Of a DNA stretch of 57,989 nucleotides, positions 47,191 to 57,989 are shown piece after piece. Source of the DNA: Poronia punctata (Eukaryota; Ascomycota; Sordariomycetes; Xylariales; Xylariaceae); contig MU401682.1 in NCBI GenBank assembly GCA_022579005.1, positions 1-57,989 on the forward strand. The letters are read 5' to 3'. The stretch's first letter is position 1. Each line of letters opens with the position of its first letter. The position numbers were made by a program, and so were the translations under genes. The notes beneath the pieces are model-generated. The model did no database searches. It saw only the letters and a program-made list of their open reading frames with translations, and had not been told where the DNA came from.

Positions 47191-48377
47191 GTGATGTGCT
47201 GATTGGGGGGGCGTCATATCTAGAGACCAATGGAAACCGGAAGCAAGTCATGTTTTTGCTATCTTTGAAAGGGAGCTGTGGAGAATCGCTCTCATTTCTG
47301 GAGAGTATACAGCAAAGGGGGATACAGTCTTCGGCCGAGCAGATTTTGGGAAAGTGGGAGTCTTACTGGGTGGCGCGAGAACTATGCGATTGTCGAGTTA
47401 AATAGCTGCCTACTTTTGACGGCTGGGGTGGTCTGTGATAGTTTCAAATACGAAGAGGACGCGACAAGAATACCATGGGATGGCAAAATTAATGCTGATA
47501 AAAGGCTAGCATATATTGATCGATGATTCAGAGGAACTTGTCAAATAGTCAATTAGCCATAAGTTTAAACCTGCGAACGCATGGTCTCTAGCTGGCCTGC
47601 TATATCTACTATTACCTATTACAGGTACGGCGTAGTAAGAAATACCATGGAGCGGAATGATGTCGAATAGAGGCAGGCGTATCCAGCTTTTTCCTATAAT
47701 GCACCGTGCCATCCCATCCATCCATCCTTAATTCTTGTACACTTGAACATCTGACAGTATAGGTATTGTGGCCGACTAGGTAAGTACTACCTACTAACAG
47801 ATAATACGCGCAGTGATTTTGCATGCTTTATGACGATGCCCAAGAGGATGCAACTGCATATACCCTACCTTGGGGCTCGTATGATTCTGGTACAGGGTAG
47901 GTGGTGTGGTTTAGGGGCCATTAAGTAAGTAGTCGCGATGTCCTATTTTTAACACTTGCCTTGTTAGAAAGCGAGATTCAGTAGTCAGGCAAGGACATGC
48001 AGCGCTCTTGCGAAAATCTAAATATGAGTAGAGGTAAATGTGAGACGGATGCCACTGCGCCTGTGTTTATGTGAGTTACGAATGTGACATGTGCGCTTGC
48101 ATACCACCTCCTTTAACAGAGGCGATAAATCTAGTGAGGCTTCCTATCTAATACATGATTACGGCTACCACTTTCCCGCCACATTGAAGATCTTTTAATA
48201 TACAGGAGGAACTAGATGAAGTTCGTGACCCTTTCGGAGCCCATGACGGTCGTCAAAGGTAGTAACAGTCAATCATCAACTGACTCCTTCTCACGGTTGG
48301 ATCAAAAGTCGGTTGCAACGAACAATCCATAGTCCACATACTACTACCCTCGGGGGTGAGATTAGTCAACTGGACAA

Positions 48378-48519
48378 GTATATATAGAGCTCCTCATTCC
48401 CCAGAAAGAAACAATCCCAATCCTCTACAACATCAAACCTCAACACCACTTCATCAGCGTCCCGACCTGCGATCATCATCATGCCATTCTATCAAAGCCT
48501 CACAACCACCCGGCCCTAG
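48378..48519 (+). promoter_or_regulatory. Promoter-like TATA element, CA-rich leader and short broken frame
   Basis: TATATATAG at about 48379-48387 is followed by a CA-rich leader resembling fungal 5' UTRs and by ATG at 48481, whose frame stops after 12 codons at 48519. The order TATA, leader, ATG looks like the start of a former gene. Inferred from pattern only. Confidence 0.35.
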
Positions 48520-48969
48520 GTTGCAGCGTCCATTAGTCTCGAAGAAAGACGACACATAGACACGGTTCGAAATAGTGGACGAGAACTCGATGACATAGGA
48601 AAAGGAACTGGTCACCCCTTACTCTCCAGAGTCCAGGACTGAGAGAAATGTACCGGTAGGTGGGCCATGACTATAAATGAGCAGATAAAGATGGGTATTA
48701 ACATAGCCATAGCAAAGAATACCGTAGCAAGCTAGCCTACAAAAACCACCATCGAGAGCCGACCTATCGCTCCATACGTTACCTACGCGGGATCATGTCG
48801 ACTACCACTCGGCAGACATTACGCCCACGTACATAAGAGCGACAACACGCCACCTATTCCAGAATAATCACAAAGACTCCCGAATCGCTTCTACCCACCT
48901 AACCTATCAACAAGGAACCAGCCTGTCCAGACCGGCTGGCCCGGAATCCAGAGCCGCAATCCCCAAAAC

Positions 48970-50110
48970 GTGCAGATCTCTACGGCTGGTGGTCTTGTCG
49001 GTTGGGGAATCCGGATCCGAAAAGAAAAAAAAAGAACAAAGAAGGGTGTTGTTGGCGCGGGAGACTCCGTCGCCATTGGAGGGGCAAGCACATTTTGTCT
49101 CGAGTCTCGACAACTGGTTGCTTTGCCGTTTCCCCTACACATGCGGTGGTGTTGTCAGGAGTGGTTCGTCACGAGATTGCCGAACCTATCGAAAAAGAGC
49201 GTAGTGGACACGTTGCTGCCCGCCTACCTTCCCAAGGGGAAGTCTAACTCTACAGTACCCTTCAAGCCGCTTACCCCGGACGCCATTGAGGCTTACCAGA
49301 ACTTCAATGGGTTGCTGAATGAGGAAAGGTTTACCAGAAATGGCCACCAAGAACCCGGGTGTTATGTTCCACGAATTTAAGCAGAGACTCGCTAGCCCTC
49401 CAGGCGGCCATGACTCATGAGTATCATAGAGCTTGAACAGAAGCTCTTCCGGGCCATGGAGAACGTCATTCATTAGGAAGGCATTGGTCATGAAATTTAG
49501 TAATGCCCTGAGGCACTGGGAGTCTAGTCGGACCTGGAAAACGATCACGGTGTCCCTCACTCGCAATGTGTTCCAAAATAATCAACTGGCATCACTTTCG
49601 AACCTACGGAGTTCTGCCCCTGCGTACCCTACGTTTCGCACTTAGGAGGCCGAACCAGACATGTTGACACGACAACAACAGATATCTGGGCTTGATTACC
49701 TAATTTCAGAGGTGCCTTGGTCCCCTTGAATGTTGACCCCTCGGGGTTCTGTAGTAGAGGCGTTTTAACATTACGGTCCCCAACCGCCAATGTAGCCATC
49801 GACATCTTACCCTATGAGTGAAGGAACGATAAATGAAGCGGCTATCCTGCCCATTGTTGTCCCTCTATTTAAGGGAAACCACCCTCAGGCTACCCGTATG
49901 TACCGGTGGATCACACCACGTCCTCGCCGACTCCCAGGGCCCTGGCGGCGTCGTGCATACAGCGAAACTGGAAAACGATCTTCTTCTACTGGAATGGTAT
50001 ATTTCATCTGCGTCTCACTCTAGTCTTCGGCTTGTGACTCTGCTGGCCTACTGGGGACAAATGACGAAGACTAGTCACTTGTATATGTTTGTGGGAGGGG
50101 TTGGATAGTT
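48970..50110 (+). pseudogene. Decayed protein-coding remnant, family not established
   Basis: Neighbouring frames give coding-like pieces: a frame through 49380 with LTPDAIEAYQNFNGLLNEE; then in another frame GVMFHEFKQRLASPPGGHDS, then IIELEQKLFRAMENVIH, each ended by stops. At 49711-49820 a piece reads GALVPL...SRGVLTLRS...IDI, which weakly recalls the C-terminal part of GMC oxidoreductases. The pieces do not combine into one known family in my hands. Direction plus is a guess from the better pieces. Confidence 0.35.
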
Positions 50111-51160
50111 GCGTAAAAGGTTGCGTAGATTACATGGGCAAGCGATGGGCGGGGTTGTTTGAGGACGAATGTTGCTTGGAAACCGCAAGGATTTTCAGAA
50201 GATGAGTAGTGGGGATATGAGACATTGTTTTTGGACAGCAGTAAAGAGCCACCACACTACTTTGCCGATCGCGAAGGCCATCGTCGTCCCGAACTGGGGG
50301 GTGGCCTTGTGTTGGGGGTGCTGTCTAGTCTTTTGCTCCGTCCTCCCTGCTGACCGCAACGCAAGGGGCAGAAGGGCCAACAAAGCTAGGTTAGATAGCA
50401 AAGATAGATATACCGGATCATGGAAGGCAAGATTCCAGTAAGCCTTACCGCCAGCTTTGCAAGTCACTTGAGCCAGAGAACCACAGCAGGCGATGGCCAT
50501 GACATTGAAAGGGCGATGCATGAGAAGATGATAGAAGTCAAACTACGTAGCGGCGAGTTCCGGAACGAGAGATTAGCCTCGAGTCGACGGCTTTTTCTTT
50601 TGGCCAGGAACATCAGAGTCAGCTTTGGCCAATGACGCCAGCAGGGTGATGGAAGCTGGGTTGACAACAAATTAATAAACTTGCATACTTCTTAGGCACA
50701 TTAGGTACTTATTTCTAAATTGATGTAGCTATTCGTCACCGTCCTTGATACTCGTAGTTGGTTGCAGTTATCCTAGCCGCCCATCCATCCACTTACATGT
50801 CACAATATACGAAGCCTTACTTACTCGTACTGGATTTGATATAGATAGTAGGACAATAGAGTCTGGTAGCTATATACAACTTATTCCTTTGCTATTGTCT
50901 GGTATTTATTATCCTTTTTACTATGCATGCTGTTGCCGAACTGGCCCTTAGCAGATAATATTTTAATAACCCTCTTGATATACTTTGTACAAGTAGGTTA
51001 ATATGTGTAGGTGTATTGTAGCATGTACTTGTAGAGGTGATAGAGAGATACAGTGCCCTGACTATAAAAGACCCTTATTAACACCCTATTTTGTACCTTC
51101 CTCTACACTTTATAAGTAGGTACACCTTCCCTCTAATTTTATTTTCTATTTTTAGAATCC

Positions 51161-54100
51161 TTAGCTTTAATTAGCTAATTAACTAAAAGGACTTAATTTT
51201 TGCAAATTTTTATACTTTAATTAGCTTATGTTAGCATATAGCAAAATTTGCTAATAATAAAATTATAAACATTATAGCGCTTAGCTATTATTTTTAAGCT
51301 ATAATTTACTAAGCAAACAAAGCTTGCTACTTTATTTATAGTAAACTTATAGTATAAAAAGTAAAAATTAATAGCAATTTTTTGCTTTTAAAAATAATGT
51401 TTAAAAAAAATGCTATATTTTAAAATATTGCTTTTTAAAATATAGTAATAAAATATTTTATAAAAGCTTAGCGCTTTATTAAAATATAAAAAAAAGTTTT
51501 TATAAAGCTAGTTAATATTTTAAATAAATTTATAACTTTATTTAATAAGCTTAACTAAGTAATATAAAAGTAAATAGCTTAAAACTTTATTAAAAAAGTT
51601 AGCTACTACTTAAATATAGTAATGTTTATATATATTATAAAATTAATAGTACTGCTTAAATATTTATAATTAACTTATTATAGCAAAGCTTTAATAAAAG
51701 CTTTTAAATTAACTAAATTTTATGCTATTATAGCTTGCTTTATTTTATTAGCTAGTAATATAGTACTTTAAAAAGTAGTAAAGCTTGCTAAATTTTTTAT
51801 TTTTATAATGTTTTTTAAAGCTTGCTTAAAGCTATTAAATATTAAAAATTTTAAAATTTTAGTTAAAGTTACTTTTAAAAAACTAATTTACTAAAAAAAG
51901 CTTTATATAACCTATATAGCTTTTATTAAAAAACTAAAAATTTAACTTATAAAAATTATTAATTTTTAATATATTTAAACTAAATAAGTAATTAAAATAA
52001 TTAGCTTTATTATTTATAATAAGCTTATAAGCAATAAGTAAAAAGCTATTATTATAAAAGCTTTAGTAGTAAAAAAAATTAAATTATTAAAAAAGTAAAT
52101 TATATATATTATTAGTAATGTGCTTATATTTTTTTTTAATATTATATAGTAATAATTAGTAAATATAACTACTAAACTAGTTAAAAAAAAGTAAAAATAT
52201 AAACAAAGTATAACTTAGTAAATATATACTTTTTATATAAAAATATTAATATTATTACTATTATATAAAATTAAATTATATTTTTTAAGCATTTAATAAA
52301 AAGCTTTTAGCTATTTTTAACTAGCTAGCTAGCTAAATAAATTAATAAAAAGCTTTTTATTATTAAGTATAAAAAATAAAGCTTAAGTTATTAAAAGTTT
52401 TATTTAGCTTAGCACTACTTTAAAGTATACTACTATTATAATTATAATAATAAACTAAATAAATATAAATTAAGTAAGTATAAAAAATTGCTATATTATA
52501 TAAATTACTTTAGCTTTTATTAAGCTAGCTATTTAAATTGCTTTACTAAGCTAAAAAAAGTAAGCTAATAAGTAATAGTGCTATTAAAAAAATAGCTAGC
52601 TATAGTATAAAAAGCTAGCAATAAATAATATAAAAATAAAAATAAGCTGCTTATAGTAATAGTAAACTTAATAAACTTAGTATTTTTTAATTTAAATAAA
52701 AGTGCTAATATTAGCATAAAATAGCTTAAAATAGCTTAAGTAAAAAAATAAAAAAAAGTAACATTAGCTAACGCTTAAGCGCTTATAGCTACTTTTATAA
52801 GCTAGTATTAAGCTTTAAAAAAAATAATAGCTAAAATAAAATAAATATAATAATAAAAGTTTTAGCTAAAAAGCAAAATAATAATAAAATATTATAAAAA
52901 ACTAGCTTAAAAAAAATAAACTTTTTAAACTTTTAAAAAAGCTAAAATAATAAAAATAGTAAAAGTAGTACTAGTACTACTATAATAGCTATAAAAATTA
53001 AAATAGTTATAAATAAAGTTACTAAGTTATATACTAACAATATTAAAGCTATATTAAATTAGTAGCTTATATAAATATATAGTATAGCGTTTTTATAACT
53101 TATGCTTATATTTAATTAGTTTAAACTAGTACTAAATGCTTAATAAAAAAAAAAAATATAAGCTAGCTAAAATATTAAAAAATTTACGCGTTAAAGTTTA
53201 TAATATATAAAAGTCCTAGCTAGTATATATAGCTTTTTTTTAAAAGTGCTAAAAAAAAAAAATATTATAATAGTATAAAAGCTATAAGTTTTTATACTTA
53301 CTTATATATAAATATAAATATATTTAAAGTATATTATATATGCTTTTTTAAAATACTAAAACTTAAAAAAAATTAAGCTTTAAGTTATAACTTATATAAA
53401 AAAAAAAGCAAAGCTAAAAGTAACGCTATATAAGCTTATAGCTTTTAAAAACTTGCTATAAATAAATATTAATAAGTTTGCTTTGCTTAACTACTATAAA
53501 GCGTTATAAATAAAAAAAGTGCTATAGTATTTATATTTATTAAAACTGCTATAAAATTGCTTTATAGCTAAAAATAGTAATATAAAGCATATAAATTAAA
53601 AGCTAAAGTTAGTTTTTTAAAAAAATAGTAATAAGCTAGTTTTATAGTTTATTTAGTTTAATATATTATATATTAAGCAGCTTAAAATTACTATATATAA
53701 AAATAACTATATTATTAATTTACTTTTTTTAATATATTATTTACTAATATAAACTTTAATTATAAGTATATATTAAGCTTTAATTATTACTTACTATAAG
53801 TAATACCTTTTTTTTAAAAAAAGGCCTTTATTAAAGCAGCATAAGTAAAGAATTAAAAAATTAAAGCTTAAAAAGCTATTAAACCTAATAGCAAATATAG
53901 TACTTTTTTTTTTAAACATTACTAGTACTAAAAACTTAAATAATATAAAAAGTATAGCAAAAAAGCTTATAAGTATTTTAATAAAAGCAATTTAAATAAT
54001 AAGCATTAAGTATAAAGTTAAAAAAAAGTTAGTATTTTAGTAAATAAATATATATAAGCTAGCTTATAATAACTTAAAGCAAGCTAAAAAAGCTTAAATA

Positions 54101-57100
54101 GCTAATAAAGTAAAAAATAAAAGCATAATAGTAAAATATAAGGCTTTTTTATAATAGTTTAATAAGCTAAAAAAAAGTACTAAAGCAAGCATATTAATAA
54201 AGTAAAAATAAATAAAAACTTATATATGCTTATTAAATAGTACAAGCTTAAAACAAAGCTATAAATACTTTTTTTAAAAAATTTAAATATAAAAAAGCTA
54301 ATTAAATAAAGCTTAAATAAAGCTTAGTACTTATATAAAAAAATACTTAAAAAATATAGCTTTAATAATAATTTTATAAGCAATATACTTTTAAAGCTAA
54401 AATACTTATTATAGTTTATAAAAATTACTTTAAAAAAAATAAACTATTTTATATATAAAGTTAAGTTTATTTTTTTTAAAAAAAATAGTATTATAGCTAA
54501 GGTAATAGTAGCTTACTAAGCATATATTAGTAAATATTATTAAGTTTTAAAAAAAAAAAATTTTATATAAGCTACTTTTTAAAAGCTTAAAAAGTAGTAT
54601 AAGTAGTAATAATTTTTAAGCTAAGCAAAATAAATTTTATAACGTTTTAATTATTTAAGCTTATAGCATTACTTTTTTATATTAATAAAAAATATAAAAA
54701 GTTAGTAACTAAGTAAATAGTATAAGTTAGCTTATAAGCTAAGCTAATTAGCTTTTAATATATAAAAGCAATACTTATAAAATTAACTATAAATTTAGTT
54801 ACTAGCTTTATATATAAAGTAAACTTTATATTAGCAAAAAAAAAAAAGGTTATATTAATTATTTTAAATATATAAAAAGCTTTTAATATATTATATAAGT
54901 AATAGCTACTATATTATATAATATTATAAAGTTAGCTACTTTAAATAATAAAGCTAGCTAAAAACTTTTTTATAAAATAGTACTTATATACTAAACTAAA
55001 AAAAATATAATAAAAATGCAAAATTAAAAGTATAAAACTTTATAAAGCTTACTTTAATTACTTATATTATATATATTTTATATAGCTAAGCTATTAAATA
55101 AAAGCTTATATTAATAAAAGTATGCTAATAATATAAGCATTTTTATTATAGCTAACACTATAAATAAAAGTATAAAAAAGGCTTAATAAAAAGTAAAACA
55201 TATTTTAAATTATAAAAAAAATAATAAAATCTTTTTTACTTTAAAAAAAATAAAAATAATTTATTTTATAAAAAAATATAAAGTTATAAACTTAAGCATT
55301 AATACTTTAGCTAAAACTATATATTTAATATTATTAAAGCTTTTAAAATAAAAAAAAACTACAATATAAGCTTTATAAAAGTTAAAGCTAGCGCTATAAT
55401 AGCTTAAAGTTTAGCTAAACTAAAAACTATTTTTTAAACATTATATAAAAAAAAAAGTAATTATTAGCATATATATTTTTAATTATATTAAAGTACTAAT
55501 AATTATAAAAAAAAACTTTTAATAGTAGCACTATATAAAGTAATATAAACTATACTAATATTATTATTGCTTTATAGCAACAAGGTTTAATATAAAAGTA
55601 AAATAAAGCTAGCTTAATATAAAGCTAGCAAACTTATAAAAATAAGTATAAAAATTAAAAGTTATATAAACTTAATATAATAAGCTATAATTAAAGTAGC
55701 TAAAAAAGTGCTGCTAATATAAAAAACTTAATTTAACTTAACACTTTTTATAAATAATAAACTTTTTATAGCATAGTTAATATTAAATAAAATAAAGCTA
55801 CACTTTGCTTACTAAATATAAATAGTTTTAAAAAATTACTTTTTAGCAATAAAAGCAAAGCTAATTAAAATTAAGTAAAAATAAAAAATAAAGTAAATTT
55901 AATTTTTTATTATAGTTATAAATAGGTTAATAGCTATATAGCCAATAGGTAGCTTATAGCTATTACCTCTTCTAAACAATTAAATACTAGGGCCTACACC
56001 TGCAAACAGCTGCAAACCTACTTTTTAGTGCATATATAGGTTTGTATACATAAAAAGAATTTAAAAGCTTTTTTTTCTTTTTCTTTTTACTTTAAGATTT
56101 TTAGCAATAAATTAAGTTATTTTTAAAAGCTTTGCTTTTTTTATAACTTAATTATAATAATTTTAAAGTTTATAAATAATATAAGCAAGAGATTATATAC
56201 GTAATTTTAACTTGCAAAACTAACCTAAATATTTAATTTAACTAATAAATATTAATAAAGTTGTTAAAATACTAATACTTAATTATTTTAGCTATTAACT
56301 AAAATTATAGCTTAAAAAAACAAAAAATGTATAAAAATGTATATAGCTATAAAAAAATTAGCTTTAGCTAAAATATTATATAAAAATAGTAACTTTATAA
56401 AAACTATTTTAAAAGTAAATAAAATACTTTAAATAAAAACTTGTTATAAGTTTATTATTATTTTATATTTATTTTTTAATATAAATATAAAAATAATAAA
56501 ATATAAAAGATTTAATAATAAAAATATACTTAATACGCTATTTAAGCAAGCTTATATTTTTAACTAGTAAATTGCTGCAAAGGCCTTTAAAAAATCTTGC
56601 TATATAGCAACTTAAGCAAAATACTATTAAAAAACTTATAAGCTAGTTATTACTTTTATTAAAACATTTATTAAAAAAACTAATAAACTAAGCTTTTTTT
56701 TTATAGCAATAATTAAAAATAAAAAAGCAGCAATTTTTAATTTTAATAGTACTATAAATTTTAAAGCTTTTAAAAACTTAATAAAAACTTATTTAAATAT
56801 TATATTTTAAAAGTTTAAGCTATAAATGCTTATATTACTTATATGCTGCTTATAAGCAAACAAAATGTACGTAAGCTTTATTATAAGCAAAAAAACTGTA
56901 GCAAACTTAATTTGCTAAGCATACTACTTAGCTTAGCTAGGTTTTTAAAAAAATGTAGCTTTATTAAAAAAAAATATAACTTTATTAAAAAAAGTATAGC
57001 TACTTTACTAGCAAGCTTATAAATATAATAGTAATATATTAGCTTTTAATTTTATTAGCTTAAAAAAAGCTATAAAATGTATAGCTTAAAAGTTAGTTAA

Positions 57101-57989
57101 TTTTTATATAAAAATTAAATGTTTTAAAACTTAAATTAATAATGCTAATTAATAAGTTATAAACTTTTTATTATAATATTGCTTTTTATTATATAATAGT
57201 ACTTTAACATTTTTAATAGTAAGCTAAGCTTATAAGTTTACTAAAATTAAAATGTTTATATTTTATAATAATAAAAATAAAAATAAAGTTACTTTTAAAG
57301 TATAGCTATAATATATAAAAAACTAGCTTAAAGCTAATTAAAACTAGTTTATTAATAATTAAGCATAACTTATTAATATAAAAGCTTATTTAAAAAATAT
57401 AGTAGCTAAAAACTTATAGCTTTACTTATAAAAAAATTACTTTAATATAATAAACACTTTATTTAAGCTTTTAAACTATTTAAAAAACAAATATAAAAAC
57501 GTTAATTAAAAATAATAAGTTAAAGCAAAATATTAAAAACTAAAAATAAAAAGCTTTGCTAATTACTAAACTTTTAAAAACTACTTTATTTAACTTGCTA
57601 AAAAATAGTATATTTTTTATACTAAGTAAAAAGAAAAATTTTATAATAAGCTTATAGCTTAACTATGTTAAAAAACTACTTTTTAGTATTTAAATAAAAG
57701 CGTAAACTTTAAAGCTTTTATTTATTACTATACTTAAATTATATATACGTTTTAATAAAAAAACAAGCATAAAGTTAATTAAAAAACTATAAGCAGCTAT
57801 AACTTTTATATACTTAATAATATAACTAAGCTTTTTTAAAATATTTAGCTAGCTTTTAATACTTTTAAGTTAGCTTTTATTAATAATAAAAGTACTAAGT
57901 TATGCTATAAATTAAATAACTATAATATAATAAAATAATAACTTAAACTTATAGCTAAAAAAATAAAAACTTTTATTATAAAAAAACGC
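51161..57989. repeat. RIP-like AT-rich degraded repeat block (right)
   Basis: Starts abruptly after 51,160 and runs to the window end. The C context is the same as in the left block: in 51,241-51,480 every + strand C I see is preceded by A or G. No ORF of useful size exists. As on the left, these are most likely old transposon copies; the family cannot be read. The island at 55,920-56,090 divides the block into pieces of about 4.8 kb and at least 1.9 kb. Confidence 0.85.
55920..56090. other. Less degraded island inside the right AT block
   Basis: TpC, CpC and GpG reappear (cctcttct, agggcctacacc, ttctttttct). It contains a small direct repeat CTGCAAAC...CTGCAAAC at about 56000-56017. Probably the junction between two degraded elements. 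Confidence 0.5.

Larger units (their letters stand above)
47191..51160. other. Gene-empty 4 kb at the island edge, probable relic coding DNA
   Basis: Normal base composition but no intact gene. The first few hundred bases are the 3' region of the importin gene. Octamers TACTCGTA lie at 50749-50756 and 50822-50829. Fragments in different frames between 48,960 and 50,110 look protein-like but are cut by stops and frameshifts (see the pseudogene entry). Confidence 0.5.

Noticed and set aside
49186..49566. 126-residue minus-strand frame
   Set aside because: No recognisable domain; the plus-strand pieces in the same stretch look more coding-like, but are broken.

Overview
The window looks like a chromosome segment of a filamentous ascomycete (Pezizomycotina; class not resolved). 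The evidence is eukaryotic genes with short GT-AG introns (mostly about 50-110 bp) carrying CTRAC-type branch points, fungal protein families, and two very AT-rich, nearly ORF-free blocks of the kind left by repeat-induced point mutation (RIP). Gene models below were spliced by hand; every junction was checked for reading phase.

Layout. 1-9500 is a RIP-like AT-rich block, with a less degraded island near 3,100-3,240 and a hairpin-rich transition zone at 9,500-10,150. 10,150-51,160 is a gene island of normal base composition. 51,160-57,989 is a second AT-rich block with the same signature, interrupted by an island near 55,920-56,090.

Genes in order: a secreted GH27 alpha-galactosidase (-) whose second intron lacks an AG acceptor; a Dus4-type tRNA-dihydrouridine synthase (-); a pyridoxal-reductase-type aldo/keto reductase (+); a 445-bp MITE; an 877-residue low-complexity protein of unknown function (+); a SNF2-family ATPase (+); an F-box protein with a separate first exon (+); a mitochondrial Hsc20/Jac1 J-protein (+); a small Thr/Pro-rich protein with a Cys-rich tail (-); an OPT oligopeptide transporter (-); 5-formyltetrahydrofolate cyclo-ligase (+); the spliceosomal protein SmE (-); and an Mtr10/transportin-3-type importin (+). 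The last 4 kb of the island (47.2-51.2 kb) holds no intact gene and looks like decayed coding sequence.

Functionally this is a set of housekeeping genes (tRNA modification, folate, splicing, Fe-S assembly, nuclear import) plus accessory genes (alpha-galactosidase, transporter). It is not a metabolic cluster. I found no rRNA, CRISPR array or convincing tRNA. The most noteworthy signals are not genes: near-total loss of C preceded by a pyrimidine in the AT-rich blocks, a MITE with 59-bp inverted repeats and a perfect 9-bp target duplication, an intergenic octamer (TACTCGTA) far above chance, and the broken acceptor in the alpha-galactosidase gene.
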